From the NCBI RefSeq assembly GCF_014230055.1, contig NZ_JACHVA010000124.1:36058-100057 (forward strand): DNA of 64,000 nucleotides, in the 5' to 3' direction. Of this stretch, positions 35,387-45,215 are shown piece after piece. The position numbers were made by a program, and so were the translations under genes. The stretch is from Puniceicoccus vermicola (GTDB lineage Bacteria > Verrucomicrobiota > Verrucomicrobiia > Opitutales > Puniceicoccaceae). The notes beneath the pieces are model-generated. The model worked only from the letters and a program-made list of their open reading frames with translations, did not search any database and was not told the DNA's origin. The stretch's first letter is position 1. Each line of letters opens with the position of its first letter.

Positions 35387-38233
35387 TCACGCACCACCGG
35401 CCGACGAGGAATCCACGGATGGCAATGTGCTGGCGAATTGGTAGCTCCCAGAGCCAATCTCCAGCTCGACGCAGTCTGCAGCGGACTCGAGGAATCTTAC
35501 CTCTTTCAGTCCGGAGATTTTGCAGCCACCCTCCGTCACGGAATCAATCGATGCGGCGGGAATCGATACTTTCGCGGTGGTGTTGGCGGGGATGCGGACG
35601 TCCAATGCAAATTGTTTACCCTCCACTTTCCACTGCGACAGTATTCGACCGTTGGGGGACTGATACTCCGCCTTGACCCAGTTGACCGGTTCAATGTCGG
35701 GGTTGCTTCCCGTGGACGGCGGGCGGGGATGAATGAGGATCCGACGGTATCCGGGTCCGTCGGTATCGATTCCTGCGAGGGAGCGGAAGACCCATTCGTT
35801 CACCGCACCGAAGGCATAGTGGCTGAAGGAATTCATTGAGGCATTGTTTTTCTTTCCCGAGACCCCTTCAAATCCGTACTCGCGGGTGTAGGAATCCCAT
35901 CGTTCCCAGACACTGGTCGCGCCCTGTTCCACCTCATAGCCCCAGCTTGGAAACCGACGGCTCTGATAAAGTCGGCAGGCCAGATCATGCCAGCCATGCC
36001 GCGTCAGCACGGGAAGCAGAGGCTTGGTTCCGAGGAAACCGGTGCTCATGCGAAACTCATTGGCCTCGATTTTCTGTGCCAGATGCGCCGCCAGTTCCTC
36101 GGCGGCCACTGCCGGAACCATGTCAAACTCCAGAGCGAGGACATGCGCCGTCTGCGATTCCACTTTCAACTGGCTGTCCGGGGCCAGATAATCCTGAGTG
36201 AAGAGGGTGGTAATCTTTTGATGAAGCTGACCATAGTGCATTGCCTCTTCCGGCTTCCCCACTGCTCCTGCCATCTCCGACATCAGCCGTGCCGTGTGAG
36301 CGAAGTAACAGACGTCGATGAATTCGATCGGGGTTGGATCATTAACATGAAGCCAGTCGCCCCAGGTGTTGCCGTCCTTCCGTCCTCGGAAATCCGGTGC
36401 CCGCTCCTGACGCCAATCCATGAATCGCGTCATCGATTCCCAGTGCTTTTCCACCAGCCGCGTATCGCCGTAGACTTGCCACATCGTCCACGGGCAGATG
36501 ATGCCCGCATCGGTCCAAGCCGTGCCCCAGGTGATGCCGGATTTCATGATGGCAATGGGGTAGGGACAAAAATCGCGATAGGCCCCGGAGTCGCATTGAG
36601 CCTCCACCACATCATCCAGCCACTTGGTGAAGAAGGCCGCAACATCCGCATTGTACGTTGCCGTCCGCACATAGATCTGCGCGTCGCCCATCCAACCGAG
36701 GCGTTCATCGCGTTGGGGGCAATCGGTAGGAACATCGATGAAGTTGGCGCGCTGTGTCCACTGCGTGTTCTTCCAGAATCGTGTCAGTGCGGCATCGCTG
36801 CAGGCAAACTGCGAGGTGAGCGGTGTGTCGCTGTGAAGGACCAGGCCGGTGAGCATATCGGGTTCGGGTGTTTCCGAAAGACCCGTGATTTCAACATATT
36901 GGAACCCGTGATAGGTAAATCGCGGCGACCATTCCTCCCCGCCCACTTCACCGCGCAGGATATAGGTATCGATGGCGAGAGCTCGACGGAGATTCTCCGT
37001 CATCAGAGAACCATCCGGATACAACATTTCGCCGTGGCGCAGGACCAGCTTTGTGCCGGCTTTGCCTGCGACCCGCAGACGCACGACTCCAGCAAAGTTC
37101 TGGCCGAAATCGAAAACGAATGTGCCGGGAGCAGGCTCTGTAATTTTCTGTACTGCGATTTCCTCCACCGCCCGGATGGGTTGTGCCGGGTAGGACTGGA
37201 GTCTGGCTGGTGGCTGGAATCCCAGTTCCACTTCACGATCGCCGCGTCCATCGATGAACGGCGCTTTTATGCTGCCGTTTTCTCCGGCGCGGATTGCGGA
37301 TTCCCATTCTTCGGAAACCTCCTCGGCTTGGGGCAGGCACCAGTCCTTTTGCTCGGCCCGAGCATCGAAAGTTTCCCCCATCAGGATATCCGCCTGGCGA
37401 ACAGGTCCGTTGCTGTTCACCATCCATTCCGTATCGGTTCCAATGGTTTCCCTGGTGCCATCCGCATAGTCGATCTCGAGTTGGGCCAGAAGGGATGGCG
37501 TTTTGCCGTAGATGTTGCGACCGCTTCCGTTCGGTCCCATTCCCGCATGAAGACCGAAAGCAACATATCCTGCATACCAACCGTCGGCAACGACTGCACC
37601 AATGCGGTTCGCCCCTTCGTGAAGCAATGCGGTCACATCGTGTGTGCGGTAGCAGAGGCGTTGGGCATAATTGGTCCAGCCCGGCGCCAGATAATCTTCA
37701 TCAATCCGCTGTCCGTTGAGGTGCAAATCGAAGACCCCGAGCGCGGTGGCATAGAGAGTGGCTCGTTGAATCGCCGGACGGGTGGCAAAGGACCGCCGGT
37801 AGTAACGGGCGGGCGGAAGCTGTAACTCGCTGCGGCTTGCCCACACCGGTGAATCGTCCCGCACGGAGATCCACTCAGCCGTCCAATCCTCCGGCTCTAG
37901 AAGTCCCATGCTCCAATGCGCGGATTCGCTCCAGGCCGACCATTGCTTTGCTCGATTACAGACTCGAACCTTCCACCAGACCTGCTGGCGCGACTTAAGC
38001 GGAATCCCCCTGTATTCGATCTGGTGCGTCTCAGAGCCTGCGACTTGTCCACTGTCCCACAGATCCCCGATTCCACGATCCAAGAGGTCGGGCGAGGATG
38101 CGGCTAAGATGTGATAACCGGTCTGCGCGTGTCCGCGCTCCTCCGATTCAAGCTGCCACTCCAGGCGCGGATTGGGAACATCGATACCCAATGGGTCGGT
38201 GAGATATTCGGTACGGAGATTCCGTACTCTCAT
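35387..38233 (-). CDS. Alpha-L-rhamnosidase, GH78
   Basis: The 948-residue product follows the GH78 layout: N-terminal beta domain (MRVRNLRTEYLTDPLGIDVP, RLEWQLES), a jelly-roll around 130-310, a connecting beta domain with FDFGQNFAGVVRLRV, an alpha/alpha barrel (about 440-800) and a C-terminal beta domain. Catalytic-region motifs DVPTDCPQRDERLGWMGDAQ and WERWDSYT are intact. The family hydrolyses terminal alpha-L-rhamnose by inversion. No signal peptide. It lies 9 bases after the sulfatase stop at 38243 in a tight minus-strand operon with an SGNH esterase, a sulfatase and a SASA esterase. Confidence 0.93.
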   Translation of the reverse strand: MRVRNLRTEYLTDPLGIDVPNPRLEWQLESEERGHAQTGYHILAASSPDLLDRGIGDLWDSGQVAGSETHQIEYRGIPLKSRQQVWWKVRVCNRAKQWSAWSESAHWSMGLLEPEDWTAEWISVRDDSPVWASRSELQLPPARYYRRSFATRPAIQRATLYATALGVFDLHLNGQRIDEDYLAPGWTNYAQRLCYRTHDVTALLHEGANRIGAVVADGWYAGYVAFGLHAGMGPNGSGRNIYGKTPSLLAQLEIDYADGTRETIGTDTEWMVNSNGPVRQADILMGETFDARAEQKDWCLPQAEEVSEEWESAIRAGENGSIKAPFIDGRGDREVELGFQPPARLQSYPAQPIRAVEEIAVQKITEPAPGTFVFDFGQNFAGVVRLRVAGKAGTKLVLRHGEMLYPDGSLMTENLRRALAIDTYILRGEVGGEEWSPRFTYHGFQYVEITGLSETPEPDMLTGLVLHSDTPLTSQFACSDAALTRFWKNTQWTQRANFIDVPTDCPQRDERLGWMGDAQIYVRTATYNADVAAFFTKWLDDVVEAQCDSGAYRDFCPYPIAIMKSGITWGTAWTDAGIICPWTMWQVYGDTRLVEKHWESMTRFMDWRQERAPDFRGRKDGNTWGDWLHVNDPTPIEFIDVCYFAHTARLMSEMAGAVGKPEEAMHYGQLHQKITTLFTQDYLAPDSQLKVESQTAHVLALEFDMVPAVAAEELAAHLAQKIEANEFRMSTGFLGTKPLLPVLTRHGWHDLACRLYQSRRFPSWGYEVEQGATSVWERWDSYTREYGFEGVSGKKNNASMNSFSHYAFGAVNEWVFRSLAGIDTDGPGYRRILIHPRPPSTGSNPDIEPVNWVKAEYQSPNGRILSQWKVEGKQFALDVRIPANTTAKVSIPAASIDSVTEGGCKISGLKEVRFLESAADCVELEIGSGSYQFASTLPSVDSSSAGGA

Positions 38234-38242
38234 GGTGCTGAA

Positions 38243-39760
38243 TTAAAGGTAATTCAACTGACGGTTGCGCGCCCGCAGGACAGCTCCGTGCGCGTTCGAC
38301 TCCTTGCCATCGTCCGCTGTGGCGTAGGCAAGTGGTTGTTCTTTTGAGCCGGTCGCCGGCCAGATCGTGGTTGCCCGTGTCGTGCGAATCAACCACTCCA
38401 AAAGCAATCGCCGACATTGATGGAGCACGGGGGCGTAATCCGCCTCAAAATACAAATTCCGCGTTTCCCCCGGATCGGCCTCGAGATCGTAGAGTTCGCC
38501 CGCTTCTTTCCCCCCGAACGTCTCCGGTTGGTAGTGCACATAACGCCAGTTTTTGTATCGCAAGGATTTACTCCAGACATTCTCCGTCACCGCCACCTCT
38601 CGTACGGGATTGTTCTCCCCCCGGAGGAGTGCGCTGAGATCACAGCCATCCGAGGTTTCCATCGGTGGAAGACCGCAAAGCGTGGTGAAGGTCGGGGCGA
38701 AATCGATATTCTCGGCCAGCAGGTCACAGCGGTGTTCGGATGGGGAGATACCGGGCACCCGCCAGACCATGGGAACCCGGCAGACTTTTTCCGAGCAGAT
38801 ACCGGGCGCTTTTTCCGGGACCCCGAATGTCCCGGAGTAGGCTCCGTGGTCCGAGCCATAGACCACGATGGTGTTTTCGGTCAGCCCGTGGGTCTCGAGG
38901 AAATCCATCAACTCGCCGACCGCGTGATCTACCTGCGTAACGCAGGCCAGATAACCCCGCCAGACGCGGCGTGCCCAGCTTTCGAAATCGTCCGGTTTAA
39001 GCAGTCCGTGACCGTTGCGGTAGCGTTCCACCATCTTTTGGAAATGCGGGGGCCGGTGCGCCGCGTCCTGATGCAGCCCCACTGGCAGGTCCAGATCTTC
39101 GGGATACCTATCCCAGAATTCCTGATCCGGGGTGTAACATTGGTGCGGACGCGGCAGGCTTACCTGAACGCACCATGGCTGATCTCCGCTATCGCTGATA
39201 AAGCGCCTGGCCGTCTGCACGCACCAACCTTCCACGCTGTGCTTGTAGGGTAATAGGGAAGGGCGCGCTTCATGCTGTTGCTTCCCGGGAAATTCCGGCA
39301 AACGTATGCTGTCTTCCTGTTCCCTCAGTCCAAGGGCCTCCAGATACTCAAAATAGGGAGAACGGTAGCTGTTGGCACCCGACTTGTTGTTTGATGCGGA
39401 TTCATAGCATTCCGCCAGAAGATCCACATCATCCACCACCCAGTTGTGAGGCTGATCCGGCAAATGCAATTTTCCGATCCCGGCAGTGCGATACCCGTGC
39501 CGCCGGAAATGACCCAGATAATTGGGAAGCCGCTCCGGCCGCGGTCCGCCCAGGCCGTAGTAGCCATGATTGTGACAATACTGACCGGAGAGCATGCTTA
39601 CCCGGCTCGGCGTGCAGATGGGGTTCTGCGTGTAGGCGCTGGAAAAGCTGACCCCCTGCGAAGCCAGCCGGTCGAGATGGGGCGTGATCGCCTGGGGGTG
39701 ACCCGCATGCCCCATGCAGGCTGCCTGGTGCTGGTCGGAGAGAATGTGAAGAACGTTCAT
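38243..39760 (-). CDS. Sulfatase, S1 family
   Basis: The 505-residue protein starts MNVLHILSDQHQAACMGHAG, with C-T-P-S-R at Cys49, IGKLHLPD as the substrate-side Lys/His motif, and the second metal site GSDHGAYSG. The C-terminal EAGELYDLEADPGETRNLYF is canonical. No signal peptide. Its start lies 9 bases after the SGNH esterase stop and its stop 9 bases before the GH78 start, so desulfation, deacetylation and rhamnose removal appear co-regulated. Confidence 0.92.
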   Translation of the reverse strand: MNVLHILSDQHQAACMGHAGHPQAITPHLDRLASQGVSFSSAYTQNPICTPSRVSMLSGQYCHNHGYYGLGGPRPERLPNYLGHFRRHGYRTAGIGKLHLPDQPHNWVVDDVDLLAECYESASNNKSGANSYRSPYFEYLEALGLREQEDSIRLPEFPGKQQHEARPSLLPYKHSVEGWCVQTARRFISDSGDQPWCVQVSLPRPHQCYTPDQEFWDRYPEDLDLPVGLHQDAAHRPPHFQKMVERYRNGHGLLKPDDFESWARRVWRGYLACVTQVDHAVGELMDFLETHGLTENTIVVYGSDHGAYSGTFGVPEKAPGICSEKVCRVPMVWRVPGISPSEHRCDLLAENIDFAPTFTTLCGLPPMETSDGCDLSALLRGENNPVREVAVTENVWSKSLRYKNWRYVHYQPETFGGKEAGELYDLEADPGETRNLYFEADYAPVLHQCRRLLLEWLIRTTRATTIWPATGSKEQPLAYATADDGKESNAHGAVLRARNRQLNYL

Positions 39761-39769
39761 CAGTCTGTT

Positions 39770-40819
39770 TTAGGATGATGCCTCGTCCTTGGCGATGCGA
39801 AGGGGCGCGATGATGGGCTCAAGTAATCGGGCCAGATTTTCACCCATTTGCAGATGCCCGGCCTCACTGGGATGGATGAGGTCGCATGACAGTCCGCAGA
39901 AGTCCGTCAGCACATCACAACCCTCGATCAAGTGCACCCCTTCGTTCGCCATCTCCGAGGCTATCGCGCGGAGGACATGGTCGTATTCGGTCTGACGCTG
40001 GAAGATCAAATCCTCGTGTTGTTCCGGCGGTATGTGATGAGTGCGATTGAGAAAATGGGTGAGGAGAACAATGGGAGCACCCGGTTTTCCATCCCGCAGA
40101 CGTCGCACCAGGTACCGGGCCCGCCGTTCAAACTCCTCCACGGGAAACGTTCCCCGCATGTTGATGCCCAGTTCCAGCGTCGCAAAATCCCACGTTTCCT
40201 CCGAAGCGAAGTAATCGGCAAGGGTCTCCTCGCAATGACAGGCGCCTCCAAACCCCTTGTTCAGCACGTCCACGCCCAGGCGGTGCGCCGCACGGTGAGG
40301 ATATCCCTTCACCGAGGCGTGAGTGATCGAGGATCCATAAGCCAGCCAGCGGAGCGCGGGTTTTTCATCAGCGGTCGGAGGCCGGACCGGAAATCCAATC
40401 GAATCAAAGCCCCAAAAGCTGGTGGGTCCGCCGCTGATCTGAATGCGCCATACGTCAGGAGAAAACACGCCGGATTTCAGCCCTTCGCTGGTGACCGTGG
40501 AAAATGTCTCGGGAGCCGCAAAATCAAACACCCTGGTTGTCCCGCCTCCCATCCCGTGTTCGCTGTGCCCATAGCCTCCGCGAAATACGTGCAGGCGATT
40601 GCCGCCTTCATGCGCCGCAAGCGAAAGGCGGAATTGGGGAGCCTCGGTGACAAAGCGCAGTTCGACGCCGGTCGGGCTCAATGCCCGCAGGCGCGCCCGG
40701 TAGTTGAGCGTCTCGCGCACTCCTTGTGGGATTCGCACCAGTGAGAGACCGGAAATCCCGTCCAACGCCTCCAGAGCCCCGACATTGTGGAATTCAATAT
40801 TGTTTTGCTGTAGAATCAT
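39770..40819 (-). CDS. SGNH/GDSL esterase with N-terminal jelly-roll domain
   Basis: The 349-residue product has a beta-sandwich domain (1-150) typical of two-domain carbohydrate esterases, then an SGNH domain: nucleophile Ser in WLAYGSSITHAS, Gly block NKGFGGACHCEE, Asn block LELGINMRGTF, and the Asp/His pair in CDLIHPSEAGH. It probably removes acetyl groups from the polysaccharide. No signal peptide. First gene of the minus-strand unit SGNH, sulfatase, GH78, SASA; the recurrent upstream element ends 33 bases before its ATG. Confidence 0.85.
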   Translation of the reverse strand: MILQQNNIEFHNVGALEALDGISGLSLVRIPQGVRETLNYRARLRALSPTGVELRFVTEAPQFRLSLAAHEGGNRLHVFRGGYGHSEHGMGGGTTRVFDFAAPETFSTVTSEGLKSGVFSPDVWRIQISGGPTSFWGFDSIGFPVRPPTADEKPALRWLAYGSSITHASVKGYPHRAAHRLGVDVLNKGFGGACHCEETLADYFASEETWDFATLELGINMRGTFPVEEFERRARYLVRRLRDGKPGAPIVLLTHFLNRTHHIPPEQHEDLIFQRQTEYDHVLRAIASEMANEGVHLIEGCDVLTDFCGLSCDLIHPSEAGHLQMGENLARLLEPIIAPLRIAKDEASS

Positions 40820-40852
40820 CCCACCTAGTGCTAGGGCTTACAAAGAATCTGA

Positions 40853-40878
40853 GTCAATTTAATTTTCCCGTTTATTCT
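40853..40878 (-). promoter_or_regulatory. Upstream element before the SGNH-sulfatase-GH78-SASA operon
   Basis: Minus strand AGAATAAACGGGAAAATTAA followed by ATTGAC. It closely follows the cassette version at 6508 (AGAATAAATGGGAATAAAAA, TTGAC). 33 bases before the ATG at 40819. Confidence 0.55.
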
Positions 40879-41032
40879 AGAGTTGGGATCCTGTTCAAGA
40901 GATTGTGTCCGCTATGAATTTCAACGGGCCAGAATCTGCGATGAAAGCATATGTACTCAAAGAGTTGTTCCCGATTTTTCTATTTTCCTTGTCTGTAGCA
41001 TTTCTTTGTATTTTACTCCAGCAGATTTCTCT

Positions 41033-42457
41033 ATGAAACGCCCTAATATCGTCTACATTTTCGCCGATGAATGGCGCGCCCAGGCGACGGGTTACAATGG
41101 TGATCCCAACTGCGAAACTCCTGTGCTCGATGCGTTCGCCGCGCAGAGTATGAATCTGACACATGCGGTTAGCGGGTATCCGGTTTGCTGCCCCTATCGT
41201 GCCAGCCTGCTCACCGGGCAGTATCCGTTGACCCACGGTGTTTTCATCAACGACGTCGAACTGGACCCGAACTGCCACAGCATCGCCCGTGCTTTCAAAG
41301 ACGGAGGCTATCACACGGCTTACATCGGAAAATGGCATGTTTACGGAAGCCCTGAAGGCCATTATCAGCGGCGGAATGATCCGGTGCCGCGGGATTTTCA
41401 GATGGGCTTCGACGACTGGAAAGGCTTTGAGTGCAGCCACGACCACTTGAATTCCGGCTATTATCACAACGACGATCCCACGTTTCATCCCTGGGGTGAC
41501 TACGATGCTTTTGCCCAAAGTCGGGCTGCTGTCGATCATCTGCGCGAGCGGAGCCAGGCCACCGATCCATTCCTACTCATGCTTTCCTGGGGACCGCCTC
41601 ACTTCCCGCTGGATAATGCGCCGGAGGAGTATCTGAAACGCTACGAAAACCGCGAAATCGTGTTGCGCGAGAATGTGCCGGAGGACCGGCAGGAGAGGGC
41701 GATCCGGGAATTGCGGGGCTATTATGCTCATATCGCAGCCCTGGATCACGCGTTGGAAATTGTCTTAGACGGACTGCGCGACTTGGGTCTCGAAGAAGAG
41801 ACGATGGTTATCGTCACCAGCGACCACGGCGAAATGCGGCAATGTCAGGGGCTGAAGACCAAGCAATTTCCGTGGGATGAAAGCATTCGGGTGCCATTTC
41901 TCCTGCGCTATCCGCCGGTGACCGGCAGGGGTGGCAGCGAATTGCCGATTCTTATCGATGCGCCGGATATCATGCCGACGCTCCTCCACTTGTGCGATTT
42001 ACCGGTGCCGGAAAGTGTCGAGGGACGTGACTGGTCCCCTGAGATCCGGGGCACCCGTGCAGTGGATCCGGAGGATGCCGCACTCCTGTCCATTGCAGCC
42101 GGATTCACCGAATTGCGGTTCAATGCGATGAGCGTTTATCGCGGCGTTCGCTCCCGCCGCCATACCTATGTCCGGAATCTCCACGGGCCGTGGCTGTTGT
42201 ATGACAACGAAGCCGATCCCTATCAGAAAGACAACCTGATCGATCGGCCTGACCATGCGGACTTGCAGGCGAAGCTCGAAAACAAATTACAGCAGATGCT
42301 GGCCGCCCGCGGCGATGAGTTTCTACCGGGAGAGGCCTATCTCGAACGAGCCGGACTGACCCACTACCATGAGACTCAAAGCGAGCCGCAGCAAATCTGG
42401 CGTGATCCATGGAAGAGTGAAGGCCCGGTTCCCGTTTCCGGACGGCAGGTCTATTGA
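41033..42457 (+). CDS. Sulfatase, S1 family
   Basis: The 474-residue product starts MKRPNIVYIFADEWRAQATG and carries C-C-P-Y-R with Cys52; the second metal site is TSDHGEM. I chose the ATG at 41033 since the sulfatase fold starts there; the frame is open upstream to 40883 but the extra 50 residues look non-conserved. That extension contains a hydrophobic stretch (FSIFLVCSISLYF), so a signal peptide from an upstream start cannot be fully excluded. The gene converges with the minus-strand sulfatase at 42451, overlapping it by 7 bases. Confidence 0.9.
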   Translation: MKRPNIVYIFADEWRAQATGYNGDPNCETPVLDAFAAQSMNLTHAVSGYPVCCPYRASLLTGQYPLTHGVFINDVELDPNCHSIARAFKDGGYHTAYIGKWHVYGSPEGHYQRRNDPVPRDFQMGFDDWKGFECSHDHLNSGYYHNDDPTFHPWGDYDAFAQSRAAVDHLRERSQATDPFLLMLSWGPPHFPLDNAPEEYLKRYENREIVLRENVPEDRQERAIRELRGYYAHIAALDHALEIVLDGLRDLGLEEETMVIVTSDHGEMRQCQGLKTKQFPWDESIRVPFLLRYPPVTGRGGSELPILIDAPDIMPTLLHLCDLPVPESVEGRDWSPEIRGTRAVDPEDAALLSIAAGFTELRFNAMSVYRGVRSRRHTYVRNLHGPWLLYDNEADPYQKDNLIDRPDHADLQAKLENKLQQMLAARGDEFLPGEAYLERAGLTHYHETQSEPQQIWRDPWKSEGPVPVSGRQVY

Positions 42458-43818
42458 GCGGTAGAAGGGACCGGTTGAAATGGATCTTTCGTTCGCCGGA
42501 CATACTCCTGCAGTTTGTTCCGCATCCGTTCGAGGATCTTCTCGTGTCCCGGCTGGTGGACGAGGTTTTTCATTTCTCCGGGATCAGACGGCAGATGAAA
42601 CAGCTGCTCCTCGATCAGGTCCATCGACCGATCAACGTAGCACATATATTTGTAGCTTCTGTCTACCACGCAGCGGCCGCGAATAGATGAGCGCTGGTTT
42701 TCCCCGAATCCCCCAAACTCGGTTTGCAAAATAATATGATCCGGCCATTCGTCCTCTTCGCCTCCCTCCGCCAAGTTTTTAAGACTCCGGCCGGGCAATG
42801 CCGGAGGAGGTGGGACGCCGGCATAGTCCAGCAGGGTCGGTAATAGATCAAGACCGATGCTTACCGGACACTCCTTGTCCAGACGTCCACCGGAAGGGAT
42901 TCCCGGCCCGGTCATAATCAAAGGCACACGGGCGCATTCCTCATAGAATGTTTGCTTCTGATTCCATCCGTGGGCACCGCAGCCATCCCCGTGATCACTG
43001 GTGAAGAGGATCACCGTTTTTTCGATCAGTTGCCTGATTTCCAACTCATGCAACAGCTCTCCGATCTGAGCATCCACCTTTTCCACCAGTCGATGGTAGG
43101 CCCAAAGATACTGCCGCCAATTTAGTTCATTGTAACCCGCTGTCGGATGAATTCTAGGATACAACGACTGAACCCTTGCCAGCACCGAAGAATCTTCCGG
43201 CGTTTGGCCATGGTTTTGCGGAAGTGGCGGGAGCTGGGCGGGATCCTCGGGCACGGGAGGGATATCACCATTCGGGAGCCGATCCGGAATGCCGCCGGCG
43301 ATTCGTGCAAACTCACAGATGTCATGCGGATTCAGCCATGAGGCGAAAAGAAAGAAGGGACGGTCTCTTGGTCGATCGAGGAACTCCCCGCAGGTTTTCG
43401 GGATTCTCGCGTCAATTCCACCTTCTTCTGCAAGGCGTACGAAAGGGAAACCATGGGAGGCTTTGTCCTCGACGGGAACGGCAAGATGCCACTTCCCCAC
43501 ATACCCGCAATCGTAGCCGGCGTCAGAGAGGTATGTCCCCATCATGGGCTCCTTGAGGAAACCGGGATGACCATGAAGATTATACGTGACGTTGATTTCG
43601 TGCGGATATCGTCCGGTGATGATGCTGTTTCTTGAAGGAACGCAAAGCGGCTGGGTGGCATAGGCACGATCAAATGCGCAGCCGCGAGCCAGAAGTCGGT
43701 CGAGATTTGGAGTGTGCAAACCGGGAGTTCGCCCGAGACAGCTCAGCATGTCGCCAAAATGCTGGTCAGTCATGATGAGCATCAGGTTCGGTTGATTGCG
43801 TGGATCTTCTGGTTTCAT
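42451..43818 (-). CDS. Sulfatase, S1 family
   Basis: The 455-residue product starts MKPEDPRNQPNLMLIMTDQH; C-V-P-S-R has Cys59, and the metal site is TSDHGDGCGAHG. DLIEEQLFHLPSDPGEMKNL near the end is standard. No signal peptide. Its end overlaps the convergent sulfatase by 7 bases, and it is divergent from the truncated sulfatase at 43935. Confidence 0.92.
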   Translation of the reverse strand: MKPEDPRNQPNLMLIMTDQHFGDMLSCLGRTPGLHTPNLDRLLARGCAFDRAYATQPLCVPSRNSIITGRYPHEINVTYNLHGHPGFLKEPMMGTYLSDAGYDCGYVGKWHLAVPVEDKASHGFPFVRLAEEGGIDARIPKTCGEFLDRPRDRPFFLFASWLNPHDICEFARIAGGIPDRLPNGDIPPVPEDPAQLPPLPQNHGQTPEDSSVLARVQSLYPRIHPTAGYNELNWRQYLWAYHRLVEKVDAQIGELLHELEIRQLIEKTVILFTSDHGDGCGAHGWNQKQTFYEECARVPLIMTGPGIPSGGRLDKECPVSIGLDLLPTLLDYAGVPPPPALPGRSLKNLAEGGEEDEWPDHIILQTEFGGFGENQRSSIRGRCVVDRSYKYMCYVDRSMDLIEEQLFHLPSDPGEMKNLVHQPGHEKILERMRNKLQEYVRRTKDPFQPVPSTAQ

Positions 43819-43855
43819 GGGTTAGCGAGGGTCTTCGATTCCGGAAAACAATTTT

Positions 43856-43878
43856 CGTGTAATTTATTCTCTATTTTT
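43856..43878 (-). promoter_or_regulatory. Partial upstream element in a divergent sulfatase region
   Basis: Minus strand AAAAATAGAGAATAAATTAC matches the first half of the consensus, but no TTGAC follows. It lies between two divergent sulfatase genes. Confidence 0.3.
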
Positions 43879-43934
43879 CCAATCATCTCTGCAATGCTGT
43901 GTTCCGGTAATTTACTCTGAATTCATAACAGTCA

Positions 43935-44476
43935 ATGAAGACAAGAAAGCGACCCAACGTCGTCATATTTTTCACCGATCAGCAGCGCTGGGATTCGAGC
44001 GGACTCCATGGGAATCCGCTCAACCTGATGCCGACCTTCGACCGGTTTGCCCGGGCTCATACGCATGTGGCTCAGAGCTTCACCTGCCAGCCGGTCTGTG
44101 GTCCGGCTCGCGCCTGCCTGCAGACCGGGCAGTACGCCACCACCAATGGTGCGGTCGACAACAACTATCCACTTCCCAAAGACCGTCCAACGCTTGCCAC
44201 CTGCTTCAACGATGCGGGATATCGTACCGCCTACTTCGGGAAATGGCATCTTGCCGCCGGCCCTATCGGCCCAGTTGAACCTGAAGACCGAGGTGGTTAT
44301 CGGGATTGGCTGGCTTCCAACATACTCGAGTTCACCTCCACGCCGTATCAGACCACTCTCTACAATAACGAAAGCGAACTGGTCGAACTCTTCGGTTATC
44401 GACCCGATGTGATGACCGACGCCGCCATCCGCTACATTGTGGAACACCGGAAGGAGCGCCCGGATCAACCTTTTAT
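43935..44476 (+). pseudogene. Sulfatase truncated by an IS630-like element
   Basis: About 180 residues of a sulfatase, with an intact N-terminus (RPNVVIFFTDQQRWDSSGLH) and formylglycine motif C-G-P-A-R, Cys55. It follows the paralogue at 45448 closely (FTCQPVCGPARACLQTGQYA against VTCQPVCGPARSCLQTGQYA) up to RKERPDQPF, where that paralogue continues FLCLSFLEPHHQN. Here sequence from inside a transposase gene takes over. The C-terminal 60 percent, including the second metal site, is missing and not found elsewhere nearby. It should be inactive. Confidence 0.85.
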
Positions 44477-45215
44477 GGCTTCGCCAGTGGATCAAACAGT
44501 CTCCAGACCTCACCCTGGAAGAGCTGCGGGCGCGGTGCGCCCAAGAGTTGGAGGTGAAGATCGGCATCAACGCCCTGTGGCAGCGATTGGACAAGCTCGG
44601 TTTGAGCTTTAAAAAAAACTCTGCTCGCAAGCGAGCAAAACAGACCTGATGTGGCTCTGGCCCGGAGTCGGTGGAAGCAGTGGCAGCCGAATTGGGATCA
44701 CCGGCGCCTGGTCTTCATCGACGAGACCGGGCTGAACACCCAGATGACACGCCTTTACCGCCGAGCCCCGAGGTCCGAACGCTGCCTGGACAGGCGTCCC
44801 CACGGGTACTGGCACACCAACACCTTCATTGCCGCTTTGCGCCATGATCGCCTCGATGCCCCGTGGCTGCTGGACGGGCCCATGAACGGCCAAGCCTTCC
44901 TGGTCTATGTAAGCCAGATCCTCGCACCCACCCTGAGAACCGGCGATCTGGTCATCTGCGACAACCTCAGCAGCCATAAAGTCAGCGGCGTGGCTCAGGC
45001 ACTCGAGCAGGTCGGAGCCTCTCTGCTCTATCTTCCACCCTACAGTCCCGACCTCAACCCCATCGAGATGGCTTTCTCCAAACTCAAGGCTCTCATCCGA
45101 AAACAGTGCGCACGTTCTTTCGACGAGCTCTTTGCTGCGGTCGCCGATGCCACCGGATCCTTCCAAAGGCGCACTGCTCCTGATTCTTTCGTCACGCCAT
45201 GTATGCGACAGACTA
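44477..45215 (+). mobile_element. IS630-family element, 5'-truncated and degenerate
   Basis: The frame entering at about 44477 reads LRQWIKQSPDLTLEELRARC, part of the IS630 N-terminal HTH region, and runs to a TGA at 44647. After an A8 tract (44611-44618) a second frame gives KTLLASEQNRPDVALARSRW and continues with all three catalytic acidic residues: FIDETG, CDNLSSHK and NPIEMAFSKLK. Joining the frames needs a +1 shift at the A8 run, a site suited to slippage. The C-terminus is also damaged: the expected end FFRHAMYATD is in a third frame after a TGA. The first helices and left end are missing. No inverted repeats were identified. Confidence 0.8.

Noticed and set aside
35987..37825. Plus-strand ORF of 612 codons
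   Set aside because: It lies antisense within the well-supported GH78 gene and resembles no family.
44437..44649. Independent small gene ahead of the transposase
   Set aside because: Its first part is the sulfatase read in another frame, and its second part is the first frame of the IS630 transposase.
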